This document shows, piece after piece, positions 54,701 through 61,600 of a stretch of DNA of 64,000 nt (the stretch's first letter is position 1; each line of letters starts with the position of its first letter). The stretch is from contig WMCF01000018.1 of the NCBI GenBank assembly GCA_009792885.1, forward strand, positions 2,122,031-2,186,030, read 5' to 3'. The translations under genes and the position numbers were made by a program. Below the pieces are notes generated by a model. The model was not told the DNA's origin. It saw only the letters and a list, made by a program, of their open reading frames with translations, and searched no databases. This DNA comes from Eremophila alpestris peregrina (lineage: Eukaryota > Chordata > Aves > Passeriformes > Alaudidae).

Positions 54701-57356
54701 TTCATGCTTGGAGACTGCATCAAAGTAATGGAGCAGAACAACCTCCCTTCCTCTTCCCTTCATTCCTTCCTCCCTTGAACAACAACAAAGATCTATTTCT
54801 AATAGCAAAATAGTTGCAAAAGTTTCTAGAATCACAAATGGTGACTGTGAAATGTGGTATGCTGCATCTTGCTCCTTTGGACAGCATTGTCAGGGTTGCA
54901 TTTTAAGGTTTATAGGAAAAATAAAAAACGGACAAAAAAATCAAACCTCCAGTCACTCACTTCACTGTCCAGTGCAGATTTGTGTTATCACTTTTTTTAC
55001 TACTATGGATTTCTTTCTGTGGATCTTCAGGTAGGTAAAACTTTCTCCAAGCATTGGTTGTTTAATTGTGAGCAATAAAACATGACAGTAAACCATGGAC
55101 AGGAAGAATGTCCCCACTAGAGCAAGACTATATATCACTACATCTCAATAATGGTATATACAGGCTGCAGTCCTCTATCTAACACATTCCCTGTGAAAGC
55201 AAAATGGCAATCCTTGGCAATCCTAGCTCTCAGCATGAATTTATAAATATACAGGATTTTATTGTGGGTAAAACAGGTCAAATGGAAACGAATGAGGAAG
55301 CGCACATCAAAAATGCATAAAGCAACACTCTTTATAGAAATTATTTGCCATAAATTAGGAGGGAAGGGGTTGATAGGTACTCAGATGTATGGCCAAAACC
55401 CAGATACTGCTAAGCACTTTGCTGGGAAAGGCTATCTTATTATATTTCCACTGTGCCTTTGCAAAACAGGCTGTCTTCTCTGACCAGAACAAAAGGCATT
55501 GCTGCTTAAAGCTCAAAAGCTGTCACTGGTGATCTTGCTAATCCGCTGTCTGGGGCTCTCAGGGAATCTTGCCTTTTCCTCCCTGTGTAAGCACACTCGG
55601 AAAGTGATCTTGTCTCATTAAGCCCACTCCAGCCCTGCAAACAACATGGCAGAGTCTGGCATCTGTTAAATGCCTGAAATAAAGCAGTGCTGCTTCTAGT
55701 CACTTGACAGAGTCACTTTAGAGGATGCTGAGGTGGACTCACTACCACCAGTGCTCCTTAATCTGCGACTTCTGGGAAAGTGACAGTGCATTGAGATAAT
55801 GCGGTCTGCTAGACTCCTTGGCTCTGTGCAATCTCTCTCACACTTGATTAAGAAGAGCAGTTTCTAATGACTTTGGACCATTAGTTCCAAATAAGGTTAA
55901 TGAATTAATTTAGTGGACACTAATACTGCGTGTAGGTGAGGGTGGCATTAGTAGGTCTGGTAGGTTATAAAGGAGGTTAATGGCCCTGGTGACTCCAGCA
56001 GGACCACCACATTAACCACTCGTGCTGGAGGCTTCTGCCCAGCAACTCACTCTCCTCCCCTTCTTCTCACAGGGAGAAATGGCCAACACGAGCATGGGGG
56101 TGGCCCCTTTCTGTCCCTCAGAGGTACAGGGTGGCAGTATGGGTCTATGTGGGAGGCAGCTGCCCACACCCACAGCTGGGATGGGGGATGAGCAAAGTGC
56201 ACCTCTCAGAGCATCCCCACAACAAGCTTGGGGCACCCCTCCAGCACCTTTGCTCCTGTGCCACAGCACTGGAGGAGGAAACTCATCCTGATTCAACGAA
56301 GCAGCCTCCTCAACACATATTGGGAAAGAGATTAACTTCTATCATAAAACATGCGATTTTAATACTCTTGCTTGACACTCCACTTGCGGTCCCTTATTAA
56401 AACAATATACCAGTGTTAATGGAGGGTGCTCTCTTCTTTTAATTACTTTGATTGAAACCCAGTCAGGCAAAAGTAAATATTTGATAATTAGTTAATAATA
56501 ATTGCTCAGGATTTGTCAGGAAAGGAAGACTCACATTAGCTGTTTCATGTGCAAGAGCTAAACGTTAAGCAGTCCCACAATAAGACCATCTTTAAAAATG
56601 CATCATGCAGTGAAATATTCACAGTGCCCTGGCATTGTTCGAGGAAGGAGGAGCACGCTGCTTTTAATTAGTTGTGTTTTCAAGGGCTGCCTGACAGTAA
56701 ACTAGCCACACCACTCATTTGTTATGGGATTTCTCCTCTCGGAAGGGAGTCTCGAGCCTTCACAGAGAAGCTCAGCTCCCCTCTTGGCACAGTGTAAGTT
56801 GTACGTAAACTGCAGACTTGGGAAAGGGGTACTCTAGAGAGTTCTCTGTGTGAAGACTATTCGCAGGTACACACACAGCTAGTAGGAGGCATGATCTAAA
56901 ATTTTACGCTTTGGAAAACAGAAAGGGCGGGCGGGGAAGAGAGCCTTCCCTTTAAAGTATTCATTATCTTTCAGGTATCGAAGGAGAGACGTTTAATTGC
57001 CTATGGGACGGGACATTATTAAGATAATTGGCTGTCCTGATCTAGTGAGAATAAACAGCCTGCTTTATACAATAACCCGAAAGAACAGAGTATAAAGTCT
57101 GAAGGCAATGTCAGGGCGGGCGATCCTCAGGCGGGGACTGCGCCGCATCCCTCCTCCGGCTGAAAGTTCCCCCCAGCCGGATTTATGTCGCTGCCGATCC
57201 CACGGCCCGCCGGGCCCCTCCGCCCGTTCCCCCGGAGCCCGGCCCCGCCGCTGCCCGCGCCGAGACCCGACGTCCCCCGTGACACTCACCGCTCCGCAGA
57301 GCCCTGGCGAGGGTGAAGGTGAGGGCTGCACAGTGCAGGAGAAGTCCCCAATCCAT
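6489..57356 (-). CDS. NRP1: Neuropilin-1, 5' part (coding exons 1-4, gene continues past left edge)
   Basis: Joined coding exons are 57,356-57,290, 54,035-53,861, 11,375-11,194 and 6,716-6,489, all on the minus strand. Together they encode a signal peptide, CUB1 (about residues 25-140) and the first half of CUB2 (from about residue 145). Recognition rests on near-identity to known vertebrate neuropilin-1, for example the stretches CGDTIKI, SPGYLTSPGYP, INFNPHFDLEDRDCK, CGKIAPPPVVSSGP, VIKSPGFPEKYPNSLECTY and RYDRLEIWDGFPD. Every junction is GT/AG and phases are compatible (after base 1, 2, 1 and 1 of a codon). Family knowledge: NRP1 is a single-pass cell-surface co-receptor for class 3 semaphorins with plexin-A and for VEGF-A with VEGFR2, acting in axon guidance and angiogenesis. 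The remaining domains (end of CUB2, two coagulation-factor domains, MAM, transmembrane, short tail) lie off the window. NRP2 is the only close alternative, and the motifs fit NRP1 better. Confidence 0.97.
6717..11193 (-). other. NRP1: NRP1 intron 3 (4,477 bp)
   Basis: Intron splitting the CUB1-coding exon 3 from the CUB2-coding exon 4. It starts with GTGAGA and ends with a strong pyrimidine tract and TACAG. Content is AT-rich with a short A-run near 10,893-10,908. Open frames of 60-108 codons (for example minus 10,053-10,379) lack motifs. I see no gene, repeat family or RNA. Confidence 0.88.
11194..11375 (-). CDS. NRP1: NRP1 coding exon 3: second part of CUB1 and CUB1-CUB2 linker
   Basis: The exon is 182 bases and encodes residues 81 (junction Lys) to 142 (junction Gly). 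It starts YDYVEVIDGDN and ends FSIRYEVFKR. The single cysteine at residue 102 should pair with C80. The stretch CGKIAPPPVVSSGP and the segment FIKFVSDYETHGAGF are hallmark neuropilin-1 CUB1 sequence. The acceptor ends TACCAG at 11,376 behind a pyrimidine-rich tract. The donor is GTGAGA starting at 11,193. The segment between the first glycines (residues about 88-98, DGDNAEGRLWG) differs from the mammalian version as I recall it, which fits a non-mammalian orthologue. Confidence 0.96.
16701..16922 (+). repeat. Polypyrimidine (CCTT/CCTTCC)n tract, about 222 bp
   Basis: Almost uninterrupted C and T from 16,701 to 16,922, built from CCTT, CCTTCC and CCTCCC units. Single A or G breaks occur in TTCATTCC and three CTTCACTTC-type words. 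On the NRP1 sense strand it is a polypurine tract. Such tracts can form triplex (H-DNA) structures. The Pro/Leu/Ser-rich frames on this strand and the Glu/Gly/Arg-rich frame on the other are artefacts of the repeat. Confidence 0.97.
18964..18998 (+). repeat. A-rich low-complexity tract
   Basis: About 35 bases of almost pure A with a few G. No retroposed sequence precedes it that I recognise, so I do not call it a retroposon tail. Shorter A-runs of 13-15 occur near 4,988, 10,893 and 11,640. Confidence 0.85.
23331..23386. promoter_or_regulatory. CpG cluster in intron 2, candidate regulatory element
   Basis: Nine CpG dinucleotides fall within about 56 bases in a CpG-depleted intron. The cluster is followed by AT-rich words such as TTTATG and TTTAATAATGC. 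Retained CpGs often mark unmethylated regulatory DNA, but this could also be a young element or chance. Confidence 0.3.
24064..24102. repeat. Perfect inverted repeat (14-bp arms, 11-nt loop)
   Basis: TTTACAGTGTAACA at 24,064-24,077 pairs perfectly with TGTTACACTGTAAA at 24,089-24,102. It is the longest perfect hairpin I noticed in the window. No TA duplication or transposase remnant is apparent. It could be a relic of a small inverted-repeat element or a chance palindrome. Confidence 0.8.
25758..25801 (+). repeat. Tandem duplication of a 22-bp unit
   Basis: TTTCTTTATAACCCAGAAAT plus two bases occurs twice back to back (25,758-25,779 and 25,780-25,801), differing at one position near the end of the unit. 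It is a small local duplication with no gene content. Confidence 0.85.
27647..27670. repeat. Perfect inverted repeat (11-bp arms, 2-nt spacer)
   Basis: TTTTAACAATT at 27,647-27,657 is the exact reverse complement of AATTGTTAAAA at 27,660-27,670, separated by TC. It forms an AT-rich near-palindrome. The core resembles SOX-type AACAAT/ATTGTT sites in opposed orientation. Confidence 0.75.
28977..29487. other. Segment open on both strands, possible conserved non-coding element
   Basis: Overlapping frames of about 140 codons are open on both strands (minus 28,977-29,408, plus 29,065-29,487) in otherwise stop-rich AT intron. Neither resembles a known protein or has flanking splice logic. A selectively maintained non-coding element is as likely as chance. 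Confidence 0.25.
31753..32310 (+). mobile_element. Solo LTR of an avian endogenous retrovirus
   Basis: About 558 bases begin TGTCC and end GACA. Features typical of an ERV LTR common in songbird genomes are an AATAGAGTTAAT start region and AAGTCAAAGACTTTTCAGCTTC at about 31,887-31,908. A TATA box lies in AGTTTATAAACT (TATAAA at 32,025-32,030). A short TTATTATTATT tract is followed by a polyadenylation-like ATTAAA at 32,177-32,182. The end region reads CTCTCCCTCATGCCACTGGG then GGTTAAACCAAGACA. No internal retroviral genes flank it, so it is a solo LTR. I think it is ERVL-like, but the class is uncertain. It lies antisense to NRP1. A target-site duplication is not obvious, so the ends are approximate. 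Confidence 0.85.
35333..35444 (+). repeat. Minisatellite, 4 copies of a 28-bp unit
   Basis: Four contiguous 28-base units begin at 35,333, 35,361, 35,389 and 35,417. Each reads CACAG(C/G)TCTGTCAGTCTGTCCC or a near variant, followed by ACCAAA, ACCAAG or AGTGAG. A partial unit (CCAGTGAG) precedes the first. The unit length is not a multiple of three, so the open frame running through it (35,154-35,648) is incidental. Confidence 0.93.
39331..39383 (+). mobile_element. CR1-like LINE 3'-end fragment
   Basis: The stretch GGATGAGGTGACCTCCTAG followed by TCCCTTCCAACCCAAATG resembles the conserved 3' end of avian CR1 retrotransposons (TGGATGACC...GGTCCCTTCCAACCC...). Only about 50 bases are recognisable, as expected for 5'-truncated CR1 copies. 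The usual terminal ATTCTATG-type repeats are not clear. Orientation is plus, antisense to NRP1. Confidence 0.6.
45119..45272. repeat. 66-bp perfect direct duplication around adapter sequence
   Basis: Bases 45,119-45,184 and 45,207-45,272 are identical over all 66 positions. The 22 bases between them match sequencing-library adapter. The identity, with no flanking degeneration, and the foreign spacer indicate an assembly error. The genuine sequence probably contains one copy and is 88 bases shorter. Confidence 0.95.
45185..45203 (+). other. Tn5 mosaic end (Nextera adapter) embedded in the assembly
   Basis: The 19 bases CTGTCTCTTATACACATCT are the exact reverse complement of the hyperactive Tn5 mosaic end AGATGTGTATAAGAGACAG used in Illumina Nextera libraries. 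The next three bases, AGA at 45,204-45,206, match the start of the second half of the Nextera mate-pair circularisation junction. A chance 19-base match is negligible, so I treat this as library contamination. Confidence 0.95.
45610..45930. other. GC-rich patch in intron 2, identity unknown
   Basis: About 320 bases rich in CAGCC, GGGGC and CACAG words, CpG-poor, within AT-rich intron. It has two overlapping plus-strand open frames of 60-70 codons with no motif. Its composition resembles the patch at 48,570-49,440, so both might derive from the same class of element, but I saw no long shared word. Confidence 0.3.
46711..46738. repeat. Perfect inverted repeat (11-bp arms, 6-nt loop)
   Basis: AATAACTCTCT at 46,711-46,721 pairs perfectly with AGAGAGTTATT at 46,728-46,738. 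No flanking repeat or gene explains it. Confidence 0.75.
48570..49440. other. GC-rich patch in intron 2, identity unknown
   Basis: About 870 bases clearly richer in G and C than the surrounding AT-rich intron, with few CpG dinucleotides. It contains open frames on both strands but no recognisable domain. It may be an old transposable-element copy or a conserved element. I do not recognise it. Confidence 0.35.
53702..53762 (+). repeat. (CA)n-type simple repeat
   Basis: An imperfect CA dinucleotide tract of about 60 bases with scattered GA and TA interruptions. On the NRP1 sense strand it is a UG-rich tract in the pre-mRNA, about 100-160 bases into intron 2. UG repeats are known binding sites for TDP-43 and CELF-type proteins. 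Confidence 0.9.
53763..53782 (-). other. G-quadruplex motif just downstream of NRP1 exon 2
   Basis: The sense strand has four G-runs of 3, 5, 4 and 5 G separated by single bases, a motif expected to form a very stable parallel quadruplex in DNA or RNA. It lies 79 to 98 bases past the exon 2 donor. It is followed directly by the UG-repeat tract. Intronic G-runs near donors are known to influence splicing, but the effect here is inference. Confidence 0.65.
53861..54035 (-). CDS. NRP1: NRP1 coding exon 2: first part of CUB1
   Basis: The exon is 175 bases and encodes residues 23 (junction Asp) to 80 plus two bases of Lys81. Cysteines fall at residues 25, 52 and 80. In the family the first pair (human C27-C54) is one CUB1 disulfide and the third pairs with a cysteine in exon 3. 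The acceptor is a CCCCCGCAG sequence ending at 54,036 and the donor is GTGAGT starting at 53,860. Unusually, the exon lies within its own CpG-rich, GC-rich block (about 53,570-54,130). It is followed about 80 bases into the intron by a G-run motif and a UG repeat. Confidence 0.96.
54036..57289 (-). other. NRP1: NRP1 intron 1 (3,254 bp)
   Basis: Intron between coding exons 1 and 2. The first 200 bases are GC-rich CpG island. From about 56,400 to 57,070 the sequence is AT-rich with many TAATTA-type and TTTGAT-type words. At about 56,000-56,290 there is a GC-rich patch with open frames on both strands but no recognisable protein. The rest (54,140-55,990) is ordinary intronic sequence with no gene or repeat I can name. 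Confidence 0.9.
57290..57356 (-). CDS. NRP1: NRP1 coding exon 1: start codon and signal peptide
   Basis: The exon encodes 22 residues plus the first base of an Asp codon. It begins MDWGLLLHCAALTF and ends ALRS. The leucine/alanine-rich core is a typical secretory signal peptide, so the mature protein should begin near the ALRSDKCGD region. The ATG at 57,356 has a strong context (A at -3, G at +4). Its frame stays open upstream only to a TGA near 57,530 with no earlier in-frame ATG, which supports this start. The exon ends in a consensus GTGAGT donor (GT at 57,289-57,288). The junction base G joins AC of exon 2 to give Asp23. Confidence 0.95.
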
Positions 57357-57420
57357 TTTCCCTTCCGACAGCAGGGAAAGGAGGAAAAAAATAAAAATGC
57401 CTTCCACGCACAACTCTTCC

Positions 57421-57531
57421 TTAAATTCTCCAGCCGGAATGAGGAGCAGAAAGCACGGTCCGCAGGGGCAGTCTCGGGGGCAGAAGGAGGCTGGCTTCTC
57501 TCTGTGCCTCAAGCCGCCCGCATCCTGTCAT
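57421..57531 (-). other. Upstream ORF in NRP1 leader (36 codons)
   Basis: An ATG at 57,531 opens a 36-codon frame that ends with TAA at 57,421-57,423, 64 bases before the NRP1 start codon. Its start context is weak (T at -3, A at +4). It lies in a different frame from NRP1. It would act on translation only if the mRNA leader extends past 57,531, which the sequence cannot prove. The peptide shows no recognisable motif. Confidence 0.5.
57509..57523 (-). other. Minimal upstream ORF in NRP1 leader (MRAA)
   Basis: A five-codon frame (ATG, three further sense codons, TGA) encodes MRAA. It is nested within the longer upstream frame but in another phase. Its ATG has a purine at -3 (A), a better context than that of the longer frame. 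Relevance depends on the true transcription start. Confidence 0.45.
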
Positions 57532-57608
57532 TTAGCTCCGGCTCCCTCTCCCTTTCCCCACACTTGTTCCTTCTCCAGGCGCCGCTGCCCCTGCCATTCC
57601 CAGCGAGA

Positions 57609-57899
57609 CTAGAAAGCCAAACGAAAACGAGGGGGAAAAAATAACAAAAAACAAAACCCAACAAACACACAAACAAGACAGACAAAAAATACTGGCGGCT
57701 GTCGACACTTCGGGAGCGCTCTGCTGGGCGAGGGTGCTCTGCGGAGAGGAGATAAGGAAGGGAAAGCGGCCGTGAGCGGGGACCAGAGTTTGGCAAACTG
57801 CGTCCCCCCTGCCTGCCCCGCTCTCCAGCGGCCGCGGCTGCCCGGGGCCGGAGCCGTGGAGCTCCGGGGCGGCGGTGCCCGGCGGTGCCCCGCACTCAC
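57609..57899 (-). other. Candidate 5'-UTR intron of NRP1
   Basis: At 57,900/57,899 the sense strand reads GGCAG followed by GTGAGTGC, a full consensus donor. At 57,610-57,609 a CTTTCTAG acceptor follows some 80 bases of T-rich sequence. Together they would remove 291 bases of leader and place the remaining 252 bases before the start codon in one exon. This is inferred from splice-site quality only. An unspliced leader is equally possible. Confidence 0.35.
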
Positions 57900-58067
57900 C
57901 TGCCCCGGCGGGAGGCGGGCGAGCGAGCGCGCTGCCGCCGCAGGGACTCCCGGCCGGCCGGGGAAGTGGGAAGCGCCCGGGCGGCTCCTGCTCGCAGCCT
58001 GAGGAAGAGGAGCGCAACTCAGCGGCAATAAGAGAGGCCGAGGAGCCGCCGTCTCCCAAGCCCCAGT

Positions 58068-58086
58068 CCCCTCCCCCTCCCCGCCC
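58068..58086 (-). other. G-quadruplex motif in NRP1 promoter
   Basis: On the sense strand of NRP1 four G-runs (3, 4, 5 and 4 G) are separated by single bases: GGGCGGGGAGGGGGAGGGG. This fits the standard four-run G-quadruplex pattern with one-base loops. It lies about 0.7 kb upstream of the start codon inside the promoter CpG island, next to a further GGA-rich stretch at 58,087-58,120. Confidence 0.6.
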
Positions 58087-58649
58087 TCCTCCTTCTCGCC
58101 CTCCTCCTCCTCAGCCCCCAAGACATCGGCAGCGCGGAAGAACGAACAAACAAACACGGCAAGCCCCGGCTCTGGCGCTCAGCCGAGGCGGGGACTGGCG
58201 AGGGGCAGAGGAGGGGGCGAGAGGCGGCGGCCCCCGGCACGGCAGGTAGAGCCGATGCGGGCGGTGGCACCACCTGCGCCCGCCGCCCCGCGGGCTCCTG
58301 CGCGGCCCCGCGCAGCCCTGCCCGGCCCTGCCCTGCCGTGTCCTGCCGTGTCCTGCCCGGCCGCCCCCGCCGCCCCGGCCCCACACGCAGACACGCACAC
58401 ACACACGCATCCGTGCCCACCTCCCGGCTCGCTCGCCTCGGGTACCCCGTGGGAACCGTGCCCCATCTCTTCCTGGGCCATCCCCTCTGCCACCTTTCCC
58501 TCCTCCGCCACCTTTCCCCCCTGCCAACACTGTTTCGTGCGAGAGTGCGTGTCCCTCGGAGTCCCTGCCGTTTCCCCGGGGGGACACCACGGTCCCCTCT
58601 TGTCCTAGGGGAGGCTGGCTGTGCTGATGTGGGGTGAGCTGCCAAGAGC

Positions 58650-61600
58650 CCCCGTCAGAGTACCCCCAGGTGTCAGGCTCATCTGGCCACTCCATAGCTG
58701 CATCTCGGGCGGAGGCTCCCTGTATCCCCTCCCTTCCGACCCTCTTCCCGTCTCCCTTCTCACCCACTCTTGCTGTCATTCCCGTCTCTCTCAGCTCCTG
58801 TTGCAGCTTTGCCCCCCTCAGTCTGTCTGTCTCATGAAGCCTCTTGAGGAGCTGCTGGGGTCCCCCAGGGCCGGCTCTGCTCCCGAAGGAGGCTGTGCAG
58901 CATGAAATCCCCACTGGGGAGTGTGTATCGCCTCCTGAGCATTCTCCCACCACTACAACTGGCACCAGAGGACTGAACAAAGCGGGGTCATATCGGGCTC
59001 TGAGTCCTGCTGCTTCGGCTGCACGGTCTGGTGCTCACCAGCTATGGGCCCTGTCTCTTCCTTGCCCTATTGCCCTGCCTTACAGGCTGTCCCTGCACCT
59101 GGGAAATGATCACCTTGCTGAATCTGACTGCTTCTTTTACGTGGAGTACTTTGCACACCCTCTATGTGAAGGCAATCCAGTCGCTGGGGTAGGGATTACA
59201 GGAAGAGCTCCAAGGCTGAAAACTGAAACACAGTGTTAAATGGTCCCCAAAGATGGGTCTGTGCTAGGAAAATGACCTGCAGCCAGTGGTGGATGTCAGC
59301 CACTCTCATCTCCCAGGGCAGTTTGGAAACAACTTGTCACTAGTGCACAGTCAAGGCAAACTCTGTTAACGCTTCATCAGAAAAAAGGCCTGATAGAAGA
59401 TCTACTCCATAACGAGTTTTTCTGAAGGATGCAGTGGGAAAAGAATTGGGCTTTACTGAGGACAGGGTCATCCTCCAAGTGTAACCATGGCAGTAAACCC
59501 CTGTCCACTCTGAAGATATAGCCATGTTTGAAATAGTTTTCATAGTTGTCAGTCTGCAACTACACAGATTAACTACAAACGTGTTACATCTGTGTACAGA
59601 AACCATACACAAATCCAGCCTCCTCCATCCCTTTGTCTCTAGCCCTGAGTCTGAGATTTCTACTCTCACTCTCCCTTGCTGCCCTTTTGAAGTCCTGAAT
59701 TTAAGGTCAGCTGAAGTCTGGAGATTAGGTCTGTAGGAAATCTGTCTGCTGGTTTTGTACTGCACACTCTCTCACCACTACTTTCTGAGTTTTTTCAAGA
59801 CATTCCCCTTCTCTCCCATGATTGCAATTCTCTAATATCGTGCAGTAAAATGCAGTTTGATCCTGTTACACTCTCTGTACACTTACTTCTTTCCTTTGTC
59901 TGCTTCTGCCCCTGCCCGTGCCCCTGCTCCTGCCCATGCCTGTGTCTGCAGGCAGGCTAGAAACCAGGCAGGCTGGAACTAGTCAGATTGAGTTATTGGG
60001 TTCAGTCTCATTTCCCCGTCTTTAGGCAGTCTCTGGATCATAATTTGCAATACTTATGCATTTTCCTGATTGATTGGGATGTATATTTTATGGATAGCAC
60101 ATTAAGCCCCCTTTGTTTTTTTTTTCTTTTAGAGACATTCCCAGAACACAGGGGAAGGGGAAAGTTAACAGTGCTTTCTGATTATTAAAACTCATTCTGC
60201 TGCACAGTCCTTGAGATAAATGGGTTCTGACCTGATCATAGTTTGACTGAGGAACAATACAGCTTTTAAAATAAAGTAAATCTATTTATGAAAACAGAAA
60301 TTACCTGCTTTATTATGGCTGCTTACTAAGGGTTTGCAGAAATATTTACATACATGTTTGTTTTAAAACCTGGTTCAGGAACCAAGATTAATTATCTAAG
60401 TGACAGATACCCAGAAAGCATGTACATCAAAAAATACACTTAGTGCATGACAGTGATGGCCCTCTTGCTTTGGGATTAGCATTGCCTGTCAGGTGATTTC
60501 TAGGAATCTGCAGAAAGGAAATAATCATTGCTGGCTGTATGCTGTAAAGATGCTCCAAACCAGCCAACCAGCCAACCAGCCATTGTATTTCATCCATTTT
60601 TTCCCTATCTGATTAATAAGTCGCTTTTTGCAGATGGAGACATAGTTTTTTAGTAGCTAGTGTATTTTAAAGAAATTCCTTCTTTAGAAGAAAATACTTA
60701 AATGCAGACAGAACATGTACGTTAGGGAAGATAGTACAATGTGATAAATTGTAAGGTAATGATGAAAGTTGCTTTTATCACTTGAGCCTAGCTTGTAATC
60801 AGTGATCTGTATACCAAGGTTTATTTCAACATGCTTATGTCTCAAATATCAGTGCTTCCTCTTCTTGCAGAGAGAGAGATGTGCAACAGGCTGCAAAGAC
60901 AGCTGAACAGGAGTGGCCTCTATTGGGGCTAACATGGCCCATGGAAAAGGATTTCTGCCCTTCCTTGGCACTGTGTGGGTGTTTTGGATTCCACAATGGG
61001 ACTCCATTTATTAATTTTTTTCTCCTGTTGAAATCTCAAGGCCTAGCAAATATACCAGAGTCTAGTGCATTAATATCCTTTCCTATCATAACATGAATGA
61101 CACTAGTCTAATTTTTCCACCCATCTTTTTCTATCTAGTTCATGGATAAAAGCACAGTTTTCTTCTAGGTATAAATTGTCCTGTAATGATGAGTGAAGAT
61201 ATTCTATCCTTGGTTTACAGGTATTTACCTGAAAATGTTTAATCTTTAATAATCTTGAATATAAACTGGCATTAAATGAAACATTCAGAAGTCTCTTTTT
61301 ATAATCCACTTCTCACATTTTAGTCATGGAATTTTAGGTCCTGATCCTGCAACTGCTTACACATTTGTTCAGCTCTCCATTTCCACATCAGTAATGGGAT
61401 TTTATGGCAAGGATGAGTTAGTGTTACAAAGACTGACTCTGAATCCAGTGTATGTAAAAGTTAATGGAGTGGCTAGCTTTGGGGTTTGGGTTCAGGCCCA
61501 TCTTTGCTTCATAATTTGACTCGGTGTTTATAACGCTTTTTTGAAGATTGTCTGCACTTCTGTTATAAACCTGTTTCTCAAGAAGTTTATAATTCAGCCA

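Larger units (their letters stand above)
57357..58250 (-). promoter_or_regulatory. NRP1: NRP1 5' leader and core promoter region (limits uncertain)
   Basis: This is the region immediately 5' of the NRP1 start codon in the direction of transcription. It is GC- and CpG-rich with many GC-box-like runs (for example GGGGCGG and its complement near 57,865 and 58,080). I see no convincing TATA box. CpG-island promoters of this kind usually use several dispersed start sites, so the transcription start cannot be placed by eye. A T-rich stretch on the sense strand at about 57,610-57,695 interrupts the GC-rich sequence and ends in a plausible splice acceptor. The leader also contains two small upstream reading frames, listed separately. 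Confidence 0.65.
57100..58620. promoter_or_regulatory. NRP1: CpG island over NRP1 promoter, leader and exon 1
   Basis: Roughly 1.5 kb with dense CpG dinucleotides and high GC, in sharp contrast to the AT-rich introns and upstream DNA. It spans the start codon and extends about 1.3 kb upstream. Long open frames appear on both strands here only because stop codons are rare in GC-rich DNA. The block also contains a G-run motif at 58,068-58,086 and a CA-rich patch near 58,384-58,411. Edges are estimated by eye. Confidence 0.85.

Noticed and set aside
57357..57512. N-terminal extension of NRP1 upstream of the MDWG start
   Set aside because: The frame is open to a TGA near 57,530 but contains no ATG upstream of 57,356, and the signal peptide and strong start context fit the chosen ATG.
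58019..58980. Long open frames (up to 289 codons) on the minus strand upstream of NRP1
   Set aside because: They lie in the CpG island where stop codons are rare, overlap frames on both strands, and are rich in Gly, Arg and Pro without any domain.
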